64,000 nt of DNA from an uncultured Vampirovibrio sp. (lineage in GTDB: Bacteria; Cyanobacteriota; Vampirovibrionia; Gastranaerophilales; Gastranaerophilaceae): the NCBI GenBank assembly GCA_910583875.1, contig CAJTXT010000002.1, positions 124,001 through 188,000 on the forward strand, in the 5' to 3' direction. Below are positions 35,424 to 43,824 of the stretch, in pieces; within the stretch, counting starts at the first letter, position 1; each line of letters opens with the position of its first letter. A program made the position numbers and the translations under genes. Below the pieces are notes generated by a model that saw nothing but the letters and a program-made list of their open reading frames with translations, made no database searches and had not been told where the DNA came from.

Positions 35424-36947
35424 ATGAAAATAACTAACGAAACATCAAAAATTAATACAAATTTTAAAGGCTTTAATTTATCACCTGTATCCAAAGCATT
35501 ATATACATTGGGAAATAATGATATGTTGAATGCTTCAGCTATTGATATTTTTGCGATGGATACACCAAGAACTATTGTTGAATTCAATAATAGAGGGAAA
35601 AATGCAGGCATAGAAATGGGTTTTAGAGAATATACAGGTACTTTTATTGCTGAATTTTCAGCAGCTGTATTCGCGCTTGCTACTTCTAAAATATTTTCTA
35701 AAATTTATAAACCGGAAATTAAAGTTAATTCTAATTCTTGGGTTACAAATAAAGCATTAGATACTTTCAATGAAATCTATAAAAAATCTGCTAAAACTCC
35801 TGAAAGCTTCGTTAGAAAAACTCTTGAAAATATGAAAGGTTTAGCAGGAAAAAATACAAAAACATTTGCTTCTTTAGCAGAAGAAACCAAAACACCAATA
35901 ATTGAAGGTTTAACAGATTTGGTTACTAATAAAAATCTTGGCAAAAAAGAAGTTAAAACACTTACAGATGAGGTAAAAACAAAAATTATTGAAGCACTTG
36001 GTGCTGATAATAATATTATTATTTCTTCCGGCAGAAAGGAAATTCAGTCCAATCTTTCACATGCTTTAAGAGATATAACTGATTTGGGTAAAAATGTTTT
36101 CTTTTCTGAAAGTTCAAATAATGTTGATAAAGTTATATCAAAACTAAAAACCTTGAATAAATCAAGGATTATGTTTGCAATTCCTGCTTCTATGCTATTG
36201 GCAATTACAAATCAATATATAAACAGGCAGCTAACTAAAAAAAGAACTGGTATAGACAACTTTGTAGGTGAAAATGGCTATGAAGACAATGTTAAGAACA
36301 AAAATGAAAAGAAAAGTGAGAATAAAAAAGCTTTATTTGCTAAAAAAGTAGCATCTGCGAGTGTGTTTCTTGCAATGCTTACTAAAGTAATGGGTGTAAA
36401 GAAACCTTCTGATTTTATTAATAAGTTGGAATTTGATGGACCTGCAACAAGCGGAAATGCAATTAAAACTATATATGGCACACTCATTTTAGGCAGAATA
36501 TTTGCTTCAAAAGATTCAACTGAATTAAGGGAAACTACTGTGAGAGATTATCTTGGATTTTTGAGCTGGCTTGTTTTAGGTGGTTTTGTTGCTAAAGGCG
36601 TTGGTCAAGCATTAGATCCTAAACAAGAAGTATTATTTAATGTCTCAAAACAAGGTAAAGGTCTTGCGCATTGGTTAAAAGATGTTTCTTTAAAATCTCA
36701 AAAAGAAGTAATGGCACAGGGTGGCAATGTTGCTAAAAATTTAAAAAAATTAAATATTGCTCAATTATCTGGTATTGCATACAGTGCAGTTATGCTTGGC
36801 ATATTACTCCCTAAATTAAATATAGCAATGACAAAACATGGAGGGAAAAAACAAAAAAATATTCAACCGCAACCACAAATAAATCCATTTTTAGAAAATT
36901 ACACTATGGAAAGGTTTGAACAGGAAATAAATAATAAGGCAAAGTAG
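35424..36947 (+). CDS. SFKG/NFKG-tagged multi-span membrane protein, unknown function
   Basis: A 507-residue protein starting MKITNETSKINTNFKGF, with the NFKG tag at 13-16. At least four hydrophobic segments follow (around AEFSAAVFALATSKIF, MFAIPASMLLAITNQ, DYLGFLSWLVLGGFVAKG and LSGIAYSAVMLGILLPKL), separated by Lys-rich loops and a long helical domain (about 95-240). I do not recognise a domain. The ATG at 35424 has GGAG 9 nt upstream; longer in-frame starts would overlap the terminator. It converges with the regulator gene with no gap. Confidence 0.75.
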   Translation: MKITNETSKINTNFKGFNLSPVSKALYTLGNNDMLNASAIDIFAMDTPRTIVEFNNRGKNAGIEMGFREYTGTFIAEFSAAVFALATSKIFSKIYKPEIKVNSNSWVTNKALDTFNEIYKKSAKTPESFVRKTLENMKGLAGKNTKTFASLAEETKTPIIEGLTDLVTNKNLGKKEVKTLTDEVKTKIIEALGADNNIIISSGRKEIQSNLSHALRDITDLGKNVFFSESSNNVDKVISKLKTLNKSRIMFAIPASMLLAITNQYINRQLTKKRTGIDNFVGENGYEDNVKNKNEKKSENKKALFAKKVASASVFLAMLTKVMGVKKPSDFINKLEFDGPATSGNAIKTIYGTLILGRIFASKDSTELRETTVRDYLGFLSWLVLGGFVAKGVGQALDPKQEVLFNVSKQGKGLAHWLKDVSLKSQKEVMAQGGNVAKNLKKLNIAQLSGIAYSAVMLGILLPKLNIAMTKHGGKKQKNIQPQPQINPFLENYTMERFEQEINNKAK

Positions 36948-37466
36948 CTACTTGCAGCAGCCGCTGCAGCAGGAACTATTATCAAATTTATCTTTCTGCT
37001 TTATACAAATATGGCATTTGTCTTGCAGGTCACCATTTTTAGAATAATATTGATAACTTTTAACCCATTTTGGTTCTTTGCAGGAACAATTTTCCATAAA
37101 AGTAAGAAAATGAACGAATTTATCTAATACATCATCAGTCATTGAATATTCAATACTTTTTGCACTATCTTCAACTTTTTCTTCTTCTACCATAAGGACT
37201 TTCTCTAAAAAGTTAGAAATAGTTTTATGTCTATGTATTTTATTTTCAGCTTTTTTCTTACCTTTTGCAGTAATTGTAATAATCCCGTAAGGAACATAGT
37301 TTATGAATTTACGCTCAGCCAGAGTCTTAACGGCGTCAGAGGTGGCAGGACCTCCTATTTTCAAATAGTTAGAAACATCTTTGACTCTTGCAGCTTTATT
37401 TATTTTTACTATGTCATAAATTGCAAGTAAATATTTTTCAAGGCTTTCTGTAAGTTCGTTATTCAT
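36948..37466 (-). CDS. DtxR/MntR-family metalloregulator with Cys-rich tail
   Basis: A 172-residue repressor of the DtxR/MntR family: an N-terminal winged helix (about 1-75, ARVKDVSNYLKIGGPATSD recognition region) and a metal-binding dimerisation domain with HRHKTISNFL and E/D/H residues up to about 120. The C-terminus is unusual: CSCKEP, CHICIKQ and a terminal SSCCSGCCK give nine Cys within about 50 residues, which could bind a soft metal or an Fe-S cluster. An AAGGA site precedes the ATG, and a likely operator lies upstream. The regulated metal (Fe, Mn or other) is unknown. Confidence 0.88.
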   Translation of the reverse strand: MNNELTESLEKYLLAIYDIVKINKAARVKDVSNYLKIGGPATSDAVKTLAERKFINYVPYGIITITAKGKKKAENKIHRHKTISNFLEKVLMVEEEKVEDSAKSIEYSMTDDVLDKFVHFLTFMENCSCKEPKWVKSYQYYSKNGDLQDKCHICIKQKDKFDNSSCCSGCCK

Positions 37467-37478
37467 TATCTGTTCCTT

Positions 37479-37521
37479 TTTATGGTAAAGCGAATAATTT
37501 ATATATATACCATAAATTATA
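37479..37521 (-). promoter_or_regulatory. Promoter and candidate operator of the metalloregulator gene
   Basis: On the - strand a TATAAT (37521-37516) is followed by an inverted repeat TTTATGGTA / TACCATAAA (half-sites 37508-37516 and 37479-37487). A repressor bound there would sit just after the -10 box, which suggests autorepression. Confidence 0.5.
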
Positions 37522-37569
37522 CTGGAAAGCTAAGTTTGTACATGTTAAATTTAAGAAAAGAGGATAAAT

Positions 37570-38175
37570 ATGAAAAAGATTTTATGTTTTGGTGATAGTA
37601 ACACATACGGTTTTAATCCGGTTGACGGCAGTCGCTATAGCAATGATATAAGGTGGAGCGGCATATTAAAATCGAAGTTAAGAGGAAAATATAAAGTTGT
37701 TGAAGCAGGCTGCAATAACAGAACCTGTTTTATTGATAATCCAAATGGAGCAGAAAAAACCGGATATAAAGCTCTTCCAAAATATTTAACTCCTGATTTT
37801 GATATTTTAATTTTGGCTATCGGAATAAATGATGTTCAAAAATTTTTTTCAGTTACTAATACCGATATAAAAACAGGTATTGAAAATCTTATTAATATTT
37901 CCAAAAATATAAATCCGGATATAAAAATTATTTTGGTGTCACCTTCTGTTTTAAGTCCAAGTATTTTAAACGGTTATTTTTCCTGTCAATTTGATGAAAA
38001 TTCAATAAAACTTTCCTATGAATTTTCAGATATTTATAAAAAGGTATCAGAAGAAAATAATTGTATATTTTTAGATTTGAATAAAATTGTTAAGACTTCA
38101 GAAGTTGACGGCTTACACTACAATAAAAGCGAACATAGAAAAATTGCAGAGGAAATAGAAAAGTTAATTTTATAG
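37570..38175 (+). CDS. GDSL/SGNH-family esterase
   Basis: A 201-residue cytoplasmic-type SGNH hydrolase (arylesterase/TesA-like). All blocks are present: GDSNTYG (Ser8), the Gly block, GIND with its Asn near 95, and DGLHYNKSEH with the catalytic Asp/His near the C-terminus. No signal peptide, unlike the two membrane-anchored SGNH proteins. An AGAGGA site precedes the ATG. Substrate unknown. Confidence 0.92.
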   Translation: MKKILCFGDSNTYGFNPVDGSRYSNDIRWSGILKSKLRGKYKVVEAGCNNRTCFIDNPNGAEKTGYKALPKYLTPDFDILILAIGINDVQKFFSVTNTDIKTGIENLINISKNINPDIKIILVSPSVLSPSILNGYFSCQFDENSIKLSYEFSDIYKKVSEENNCIFLDLNKIVKTSEVDGLHYNKSEHRKIAEEIEKLIL

Positions 38176-38221
38176 CTATTTTATTAATTCATTAATTTAT
38201 TTTGAATAAAATTCTCTAAAT

Positions 38222-38373
38222 TGTCATGCTGAACTTGATTCAGCATCTTAGAACTATAAAATTAATCAAAACTAATGCATAATTGTTTAATTGGAAAGAT
38301 GCTGTGGAAAACCAGACATTTTTCACAAAATCACAGATTTTGGAAAAAGTAGTCAAACAAGTTCAGCATGACA
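38222..38373 (+). repeat. Palindromic MITE core, copy D (with insert), left of nadA
   Basis: Both arms are of the ATGCTGAAC/CAGCAT type, with the insert GGAAAACCAGACATTTTTC in the right arm. It is nearly identical to copy E on the other side of nadA and in the same orientation. It fills most of the gene-free gap 38176-38489. Confidence 0.9.
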
Positions 38374-38489
38374 TTATAAATTAATTTAAAGTATATTTAG
38401 TAGAAATTGTTATATTAATTCTTCGATTGTAATCTTGACTTCAAATTGTCGTTGTACTTTAATTTAACTAATAAAATGCAAGGAATGTT

Positions 38490-39401
38490 ATGAGTTTAGT
38501 TGAAAAGATTAATAAATTAAAAAAAGAAAAAAATGCGATAATTTTAACACATTGTTATCAAAATATAGAAATAGATGAAGTTTCAGATTTTGTTGGAGAT
38601 TCTCTTTATTTAAGCAGAATGGCGGCAAAAACTGATGCAGATATTATAGTTTTTGCAGGTGTTTATTTTATGGCTCAAAGTGCAAAAATTTTATCGCCAA
38701 ATAAAAAAGTATTTTTGCCTAATATGAATTCTGGCTGTTTAATGGCTGATATGATTGATGTTGAAAATCTAAGATTATTTAAAGCTAAAAATCCTAATAT
38801 TCCTGTAGTTTGTTATATTAATTCAACTGCTGAAGTTAAAGCGGAATGCGATATTTGCTGCACAAGCTCAAATGCTGTTGAAGTTGTTAAAAGTTTAAAC
38901 GTTCCTAAAATTTTATTTGCACCTGATACTTATTTAGGCAAATGGGTTGAGCATAAATTAGGTAACGTTGAAGTTATTACTTTTAACGGATTTTGCCCTA
39001 CTCACTTAAGAATTAGAGTAGAAGATATGCAATTAGCTCGCAGACAGTATCCAAATGCTTTAATCCTTGCACATCCTGAATGTCATTGTGAAGTTTCTAA
39101 ACTTGCTGATTTCGTAGGCTCTACTAAAGAAATTATGGAATTTGCTCAAAAATCAGATAATAAACAATTTGTAATCGCAACAGAAAAAGGCGTTGTAGAC
39201 AGATTGAACCGCGACAGCAAACTTAATAATTGGGGTAAAGAATTTATTTTAATTAATGAAAATATAGTTTGCCCGAATATGAAATGTAATACGTTAGAAG
39301 ATATTTACAGAACTCTTGAAACAGAATGTAACGAAATTACATTGGATGAAGATATAATAGATAAAGCAAGATTAAGCATTGATAAAATGTTATCTATATA
39401 A
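38490..39401 (+). CDS. nadA: Quinolinate synthase A
   Basis: 4Fe-4S enzyme condensing iminoaspartate and DHAP to quinolinate in NAD biosynthesis. The three cluster Cys lie in NSGCLMAD (near 81), NGFCPTH (near 170) and the NIVCPNMKC region (near 260). Other conserved parts are THCYQ, FVGDSLYLS and the HPECHCEV segment. 303 residues, normal. nadB and nadC are not adjacent. The gene sits alone between two direct copies (D and E) of a 152-bp element. Confidence 0.97.
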   Translation: MSLVEKINKLKKEKNAIILTHCYQNIEIDEVSDFVGDSLYLSRMAAKTDADIIVFAGVYFMAQSAKILSPNKKVFLPNMNSGCLMADMIDVENLRLFKAKNPNIPVVCYINSTAEVKAECDICCTSSNAVEVVKSLNVPKILFAPDTYLGKWVEHKLGNVEVITFNGFCPTHLRIRVEDMQLARRQYPNALILAHPECHCEVSKLADFVGSTKEIMEFAQKSDNKQFVIATEKGVVDRLNRDSKLNNWGKEFILINENIVCPNMKCNTLEDIYRTLETECNEITLDEDIIDKARLSIDKMLSI

Positions 39402-39467
39402 ACTAAAAATATTGAACAATTAAATAAGTTTATCAATTTATCTGCTTGCTTTAATTTTAATAATATT

Positions 39468-39619
39468 TGTCATGCTGAACTTGTTTCAGCATCTTAGAAC
39501 TATAAAATTAATCATAAATAATACATAATTATTTAATTGGTAAGATGCTGTGGAAAACCAGACATTTTTCTCAAAATCACAGATTTTGGAAAAAGTAGTC
39601 AAACAAGTTCAGCATGACA
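39468..39619 (+). repeat. Palindromic MITE core, copy E (with insert), right of nadA
   Basis: A 152-bp direct copy of element D, with the same ATGCTGAAC arm sequences and the same insert at the same place, differing at a few positions. It lies in the 327-bp gap before the ferredoxin gene. Confidence 0.9.
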
Positions 39620-39657
39620 ATTTCGATTTAATTATATATAAATTAAAAAGAATTTAC

Positions 39658-39684
39658 TTGAAAAAAATTTTTTGATGTTATAAT
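39658..39684 (+). promoter_or_regulatory. Promoter of the ferredoxin gene
   Basis: TTGAAA at 39658-39663, a 15-bp spacer, and TATAAT at 39679-39684 with an extended TG. It lies 44 bp before the ferredoxin start codon. Confidence 0.5.
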
Positions 39685-39728
39685 AATCTTGTGATTATAG
39701 TTAATCAGATAAATAAAAGGAGAAAATA

Positions 39729-39905
39729 ATGAACGTTACAGTTAATGACTCTTGTATAGCATGCGGCGCTTGCGAATCAGTATGTGATGCAGTTTTTTCA
39801 GTAGAAGATAAAGCAGTTGTAAATGAAGGCGCTATCGCTGGTAATGAAGATTGTGTTAAAGAAGCTGCTGATTGCTGCCCGGTTAATGCTATCGAAGTTG
39901 CATAG
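39729..39905 (+). CDS. Small 4Fe-4S ferredoxin
   Basis: A 58-residue ferredoxin. The first motif CIACGACESVC (residues 9-19) is a full CxxCxxC set with the fourth Cys in DCCP near residue 50, binding one 4Fe-4S cluster. The second motif of a two-cluster ferredoxin is reduced, with acidic residues instead of Cys. AAAGGAG precedes the ATG at 39729, and both a promoter and a terminator bracket it, so it is a highly expressed single-gene unit. Likely an electron carrier for anaerobic metabolism and perhaps for the radical SAM and NadA enzymes here. Confidence 0.95.
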   Translation: MNVTVNDSCIACGACESVCDAVFSVEDKAVVNEGAIAGNEDCVKEAADCCPVNAIEVA

Positions 39906-39923
39906 TAACTTTTATAAAGTCTA

Positions 39924-39955
39924 AAAGAAGAGATTGAAAAATCTCTTCTTTTTTT
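39924..39955 (+). terminator. Terminator of the ferredoxin gene
   Basis: AAGAAGAGATT, loop GAAA, complementary arm and a T7 run, about 20 bp after the stop. Confidence 0.95.
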
Positions 39956-40000
39956 ATGTTTAATCTTTTAATTTTGAAAAAAAATTGTTAATATAAAATT

Positions 40001-40948
40001 ATGGATAAAGTTTTAGTTGTTCTATCAGATAACAATAAAGGTAAGTTTATTTCAAAAGGATTTTCTGATGCTTTTCGGGGACTTTCTTATTTTGTTATTG
40101 AAAAAAAGATTTATGACTTAAATATAGATGAAGTAAAAGCCATTTCACCTAATCTGATTTTCTTGTTTTGGACAGATATGACTCAAAAAGATATTTTGGA
40201 AAAATTTATTTCTGAATATCAAAACGATGATGTTATCTATATTCATTGCTCAGAACTATCTGCTGAAATACCTGAAAATTATAAGAAATTAGAAAATCAT
40301 TATATATTTACAACTGATTCAAAAACAAAGAAACATCTTTTTAAACCGTCTGTTAATCCAAAAGAATATAAAACTAAATTTAAAGGGTATAAATATAATA
40401 TTACTTTTTCTGGTAATCCTGCATATAAGGGTAGAGAAGAAATACTTACCAAATTAATTTATAACTTTGGTCCTATTAATATTTTTTGCCGTTCTTTTGA
40501 TTTTTACAAAAGTGTTGATGAAATAGAAAAAAGTAAATTATTAGATAAATATATGATTGAATTATATAGAAGTTCATATAAAGGTTATGTGGAGAATGCT
40601 AAAGAACTTTCAGATATTTATGTTTCATCAAGGATTAATGTTGATATAGAGAATGAAAATAAAAAAGCTATAAATTATAGATGTTTGGAAATAATGGCTT
40701 CAGGCGGGTTTTTAATCGCGCCTTATACTAAATCTGTAATTAAATTCTTTGAAGAGGGAAAAGAATTCGAAACATATAAAAATTCAGATGAACTTGTTGA
40801 TAAAATTAATTTTTATATGAAAAATTTAAATATAGCGCAATTAATAGCTGATAAAGGAAAGAAAAATACTGTTAGCAATAACTCTTTTTATGATAGACTT
40901 AAATCAATGTTAAAGGTGATTTATGGCAAAGATTTTAGTAGTAGATGA
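40001..40948 (+). CDS. CgeB-like glycosyltransferase-family protein
   Basis: A 315-residue protein resembling the CgeB/GT1-type group: an N-terminal Rossmann-like half, a middle NITFSGNPAYKGREEIL segment and a C-terminal half with KAINYRCLEIMASGGFLI, the motif that binds the nucleotide-sugar in related glycosyltransferases. It overlaps the response regulator gene by 26 nt and should be co-translated with it. Acceptor and sugar unknown. Confidence 0.75.
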   Translation: MDKVLVVLSDNNKGKFISKGFSDAFRGLSYFVIEKKIYDLNIDEVKAISPNLIFLFWTDMTQKDILEKFISEYQNDDVIYIHCSELSAEIPENYKKLENHYIFTTDSKTKKHLFKPSVNPKEYKTKFKGYKYNITFSGNPAYKGREEILTKLIYNFGPINIFCRSFDFYKSVDEIEKSKLLDKYMIELYRSSYKGYVENAKELSDIYVSSRINVDIENENKKAINYRCLEIMASGGFLIAPYTKSVIKFFEEGKEFETYKNSDELVDKINFYMKNLNIAQLIADKGKKNTVSNNSFYDRLKSMLKVIYGKDFSSR

Positions 40949-41636
40949 TGATATTGCAATAAACGAACTTATAAAAGTAAATTTAGAACTTGCTTATTAT
41001 ACAGTTATTAATGCTTATGATGGAAATAAGGGGTATGCATTAGCAAAACAAGAACTTCCTGATTTAATTGTTTTAGATGTAATGATGCCGGAGGTTGACG
41101 GTTATACGGTTGCCAAAAGAATAAGAGAAAATCCAGCAACAAAAGATATACCTATAATTATGCTAACTGCACTTAATATGATACAAAATAAAGCTCAAGG
41201 TTTTGATATAGGTGTTGATGATTACCTTGTTAAACCGTTTGAAATGGAAGAACTTTTAATGAGGGTTAAAGCACTTTTAAAACGTACAAATAATATTCCA
41301 AAATCAGTAGCTGTAAAAGAAGTTTTAACCCAAGGTGATATTACGCTTATCCCTGAAACGTATAGTATAGAAATTAACGGTAAAACAGCTAAAGTTACTC
41401 CGATTGAATTTGATATTGTAAACTTACTAATGCAAAATTACGGTAATATGGTTTCAAGTGCAAAAATTTTAAGCGATGTATGGGGATATGAAGCAGATGA
41501 TGCTGTTGAAACTATAAGAGTTCATATGCGTCATATACGAACTAAACTGGATAAAATTTCAGACGGTAAAAAATATATAGAAACTATTTATGGCGGCGGC
41601 TACCGCTTAATGCCTAACGGCGCTGAAAATAACTAA
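40923..41636 (+). CDS. OmpR/PhoB-family response regulator
   Basis: A 237-residue two-component regulator: receiver domain with acidic pocket VVDDD (7-10), phospho-acceptor Asp in IVLDVMMPEVDGY (about 52), Thr in MLTAL and Lys in VKPFE (about 103), then a winged-helix DNA-binding domain (about 140-232, with VETIRVHMRHIRTKL). No histidine kinase is adjacent. It is flanked by a CgeB-like gene (overlapping) and the CreD gene (11 nt), so it may control envelope functions. Confidence 0.95.
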   Translation: MAKILVVDDDIAINELIKVNLELAYYTVINAYDGNKGYALAKQELPDLIVLDVMMPEVDGYTVAKRIRENPATKDIPIIMLTALNMIQNKAQGFDIGVDDYLVKPFEMEELLMRVKALLKRTNNIPKSVAVKEVLTQGDITLIPETYSIEINGKTAKVTPIEFDIVNLLMQNYGNMVSSAKILSDVWGYEADDAVETIRVHMRHIRTKLDKISDGKKYIETIYGGGYRLMPNGAENN

Positions 41637-41647
41637 AGGAGTGTTTA

Positions 41648-42847
41648 ATGTTAAAGAAATTTTGGGTAATTCTAGGTGTTCTTGTTTTACTTGTAATTCC
41701 AATTTTATTTTTAAACGGATTGGTAGAAGACAGAATAAAATATAAAAATGAAGCTGTTCGTAAGATTAGTAATGCTTTAGCCGGTGAGCAACGAATTTAT
41801 AGACCAAGCATAAAGTATGAAGTTATTGAAAAAGATTCTAATAATAAGGAAGTTCTTCATACTGAAACATACTATCCTGCAGAATATAAAGTAAATTTAG
41901 ATATAGATACTGCAACAAAAAAAATTGGGATATTTAATGTTCCTACTTATATTGCAGATGTTACCTTATTTGGATATTTTGGAAGAACAGATAAATCCTT
42001 AAAAAATAGAAAAGTTATTTTTTCATTTGATATATCTGATAAAAAAGGCTTTGTAACTTCTCCATATATTAAATTTGCAGATAGAGAATTTAATAATTTA
42101 TCAACAGTAGAACATGGTATGGTGTTTTCTCAAGATATGGATAAAATACCGTTTGTTGTTAAGTATAAAATAAGAGGTATAAATAAAATCTCAATAGTTC
42201 CTTATGGTGATAATTTTGAACTTAGCGCTCAAGGAAATTGGAGTAATCCTAATTTTGAAGGTGACTTTTTACCTGAAAAATATTCAATAGATAATGATAA
42301 ATTTAATGTTAATTGGAATATCCCTGGTATTTCTAATTCAAATTTAGGCAATGTTGAAGCTTATAGTGTTTGCAATATTTCGCTTCTTGTTCCTGTTGAT
42401 AATTACAGAATGGCAATAAGAGCGCTTAAATATTCTTTTTTATTCCTATGTTTAACATTTCTTTCTTATTTTGTATATGAGGTGGTTTCTAAAGAAAAAA
42501 GAAGAATTCATCCTTTGCAGTATATTCTTATGGGGATTTCGCTTTTAATTTTCTATTTACTTCTTGTTGCATTATCTGAATTTATATCATTTAAAATTGC
42601 ATATTTAGTTTCAGCAATTATGACAATTATTCCAATAAGTTTATACACATATTTTGTATTGATGAAAAAACAGAGTATTAAATTTTCACTATTTATTACA
42701 TTTTTATTAGCTTTGTTATATTTATTCTTATATGTACTTTTAATGCTTCAAGATTTTTCATTAATAATTGGAAGTATATTCTTATTTATTGTTGTATCTG
42801 CAGTAATGTTTGCAACAAGAAATGTCGACTGGTACAGCGAAAATTAA
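41648..42847 (+). CDS. creD: CreD-family inner-membrane protein
   Basis: A 399-residue membrane protein: one N-terminal segment (about 6-25), a large extracytoplasmic beta-rich domain (about 30-250) and a C-terminal block of about five membrane helices (about 255-390). This layout, together with the YKNEAVRKI start of the external domain and its position next to an OmpR-type regulator, fits CreD (the CreBC-regulated envelope integrity protein). The AAAGGAG site overlaps the end of the regulator gene. Confidence 0.8.
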   Translation: MLKKFWVILGVLVLLVIPILFLNGLVEDRIKYKNEAVRKISNALAGEQRIYRPSIKYEVIEKDSNNKEVLHTETYYPAEYKVNLDIDTATKKIGIFNVPTYIADVTLFGYFGRTDKSLKNRKVIFSFDISDKKGFVTSPYIKFADREFNNLSTVEHGMVFSQDMDKIPFVVKYKIRGINKISIVPYGDNFELSAQGNWSNPNFEGDFLPEKYSIDNDKFNVNWNIPGISNSNLGNVEAYSVCNISLLVPVDNYRMAIRALKYSFLFLCLTFLSYFVYEVVSKEKRRIHPLQYILMGISLLIFYLLLVALSEFISFKIAYLVSAIMTIIPISLYTYFVLMKKQSIKFSLFITFLLALLYLFLYVLLMLQDFSLIIGSIFLFIVVSAVMFATRNVDWYSEN

Positions 42848-42864
42848 ATCTTTTTATTAATAAA

Positions 42865-42902
42865 TAAAAACTCATTATATTTTTAATATAGTGAGTTTTT
42901 TT
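42865..42902 (+). terminator. Terminator after creD
   Basis: AAAACTCATTATAT stem with a short loop and a T7 run. Confidence 0.9.
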
Positions 42903-42949
42903 ATGCAAATTTTTTATTTTGGAGTTTTTATTTGGTCAAGAGGTAAAAA

Positions 42950-43330
42950 ATGAAAATTTCTTTTGATTACAATAATTTATATACATTTGGTTCAAAAAGA
43001 ACCTTTAAAAAGCAATTTAAGACATGTGCATATTCAGGTGAAGGCTTTGAACAGCATGATACAAAAACATTAGAGCATATTATTCCGCAGTCAGAAGGCG
43101 GAAAAAACGAATATTCAAATTATTTAATAGTAAAAAGAAGTGTTAATTCCAGAAGAAGTTCAAAACCGTTAGATGAATTTATAAAAGAAAACCCTGAAGT
43201 AAAACAAAATATAATTGATACTGTTAAATCAAAAGAGGGTCAGATTATAGAGGGGATTAACTGGGCTGAAGAAGTTAAAAAGACTCTTTATAAGGCTATC
43301 GGTTATGATATCTTTGATGAAAATAATTAA
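42950..43330 (+). CDS. HNH-endonuclease-domain protein with FGSK-type N-terminus
   Basis: A 126-residue protein whose centre is an HNH nuclease motif: CAYSGE (Cys26), LEHIIPQSEGG (the His of HNH near 43) and EYSNYLIV (the Asn). The first Cys pair is reduced to one Cys. The N-terminus has TFGSKRTFK at 12-20, similar in placement to the SFKG tags. No phage or restriction genes surround it. Target unknown; a domesticated nuclease or ribosomal-associated HNH protein is possible. Confidence 0.8.
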   Translation: MKISFDYNNLYTFGSKRTFKKQFKTCAYSGEGFEQHDTKTLEHIIPQSEGGKNEYSNYLIVKRSVNSRRSSKPLDEFIKENPEVKQNIIDTVKSKEGQIIEGINWAEEVKKTLYKAIGYDIFDENN

Positions 43331-43345
43331 AAAAATTATATCTCC

Positions 43346-43381
43346 GTCATGCGGAACTTCTTTGACTACTTTAGGGTGACA
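43346..43381. repeat. Remnant of the palindromic MITE, copy F
   Basis: GTCATGCGGAACTTC followed by CTTTGACTACTTTAGGGTGACA. It keeps only the ends of the core plus part of the insert; its right flank matches that of copy G. It is a decayed copy in tandem with G. Confidence 0.7.
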
Positions 43382-43419
43382 ATTTTAACTATTATAGTCT
43401 AAAATTGTATATAAATTTG

Positions 43420-43620
43420 GGAAATTATATAGAAGTTTACACTATATATGCTAGAATTTTAGTCATAATGTCATTCCGAACTTGTTTCGGAATCTTACCA
43501 GTTGTAAGACCCTGTGGGAAACCAGACATTTTTCACAAAATCGCAGATTTTGGAAAAAGTAGTCAAACAAGTTCAGGGTGACAACTTTCGCTATTTTAGT
43601 GTAAAATTGTACATAATTCC
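43420..43620. repeat. MITE copy G, complete long form with insert
   Basis: A 201-bp element with imperfect terminal inverted repeats (ends GGAAATTAT / ATAATTCC, then TTTACACTA) and a 115-bp core at 43469-43583 in which the right arm carries the 52-bp insert. Its flanks match those of copy B in the opposite orientation. It lies in the gene-free gap 43331-43824. Confidence 0.85.
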
Positions 43621-43634
43621 TAAATTTTTTTAAT

Positions 43635-43732
43635 AAATTTGAACTTATGAAATTTTTCAATTTTGGAGCTGTGATTTTAGCTTACACAAAATCAATGCTC
43701 CAAAATTGAAAAATTCTCATAAGTTCAAATTT
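43635..43732. repeat. Hairpin element H2
   Basis: Outer stem of about 35 bp (43635-43669 and 43697-43732, one single-base bulge) around the inner stem TGATTTT/AAAATCA with loop AGCTTACAC and ATG on the 3' side. It follows MITE copy G directly and precedes hppA. Confidence 0.85.
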
Positions 43733-43824
43733 GTATTCAATTGTATATTATTCTAAAATACTGGTCTAAATTCAAATAATAATATATAATTTAGTTCTAT
43801 TTGGTAGTTAAAAGGGAGATTACA

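Noticed and set aside
38222..39619. nadA between D and E as a composite transposon
   Set aside because: The flanking elements encode no transposase and are MITE-like; direct-repeat recombination is the simpler idea.
19878..43620. Dispersed palindromes considered as CRISPR repeats or integron attC sites
   Set aside because: Copies are scattered rather than arrayed, lack the 7-bp GTTRRRY/RYYYAAC boxes of attC sites, and no integrase is present.
43801..43824. TTG start for hppA at 43801
   Set aside because: The ATG at 43825 has AAGGGAG directly upstream and starts a signal-like segment.
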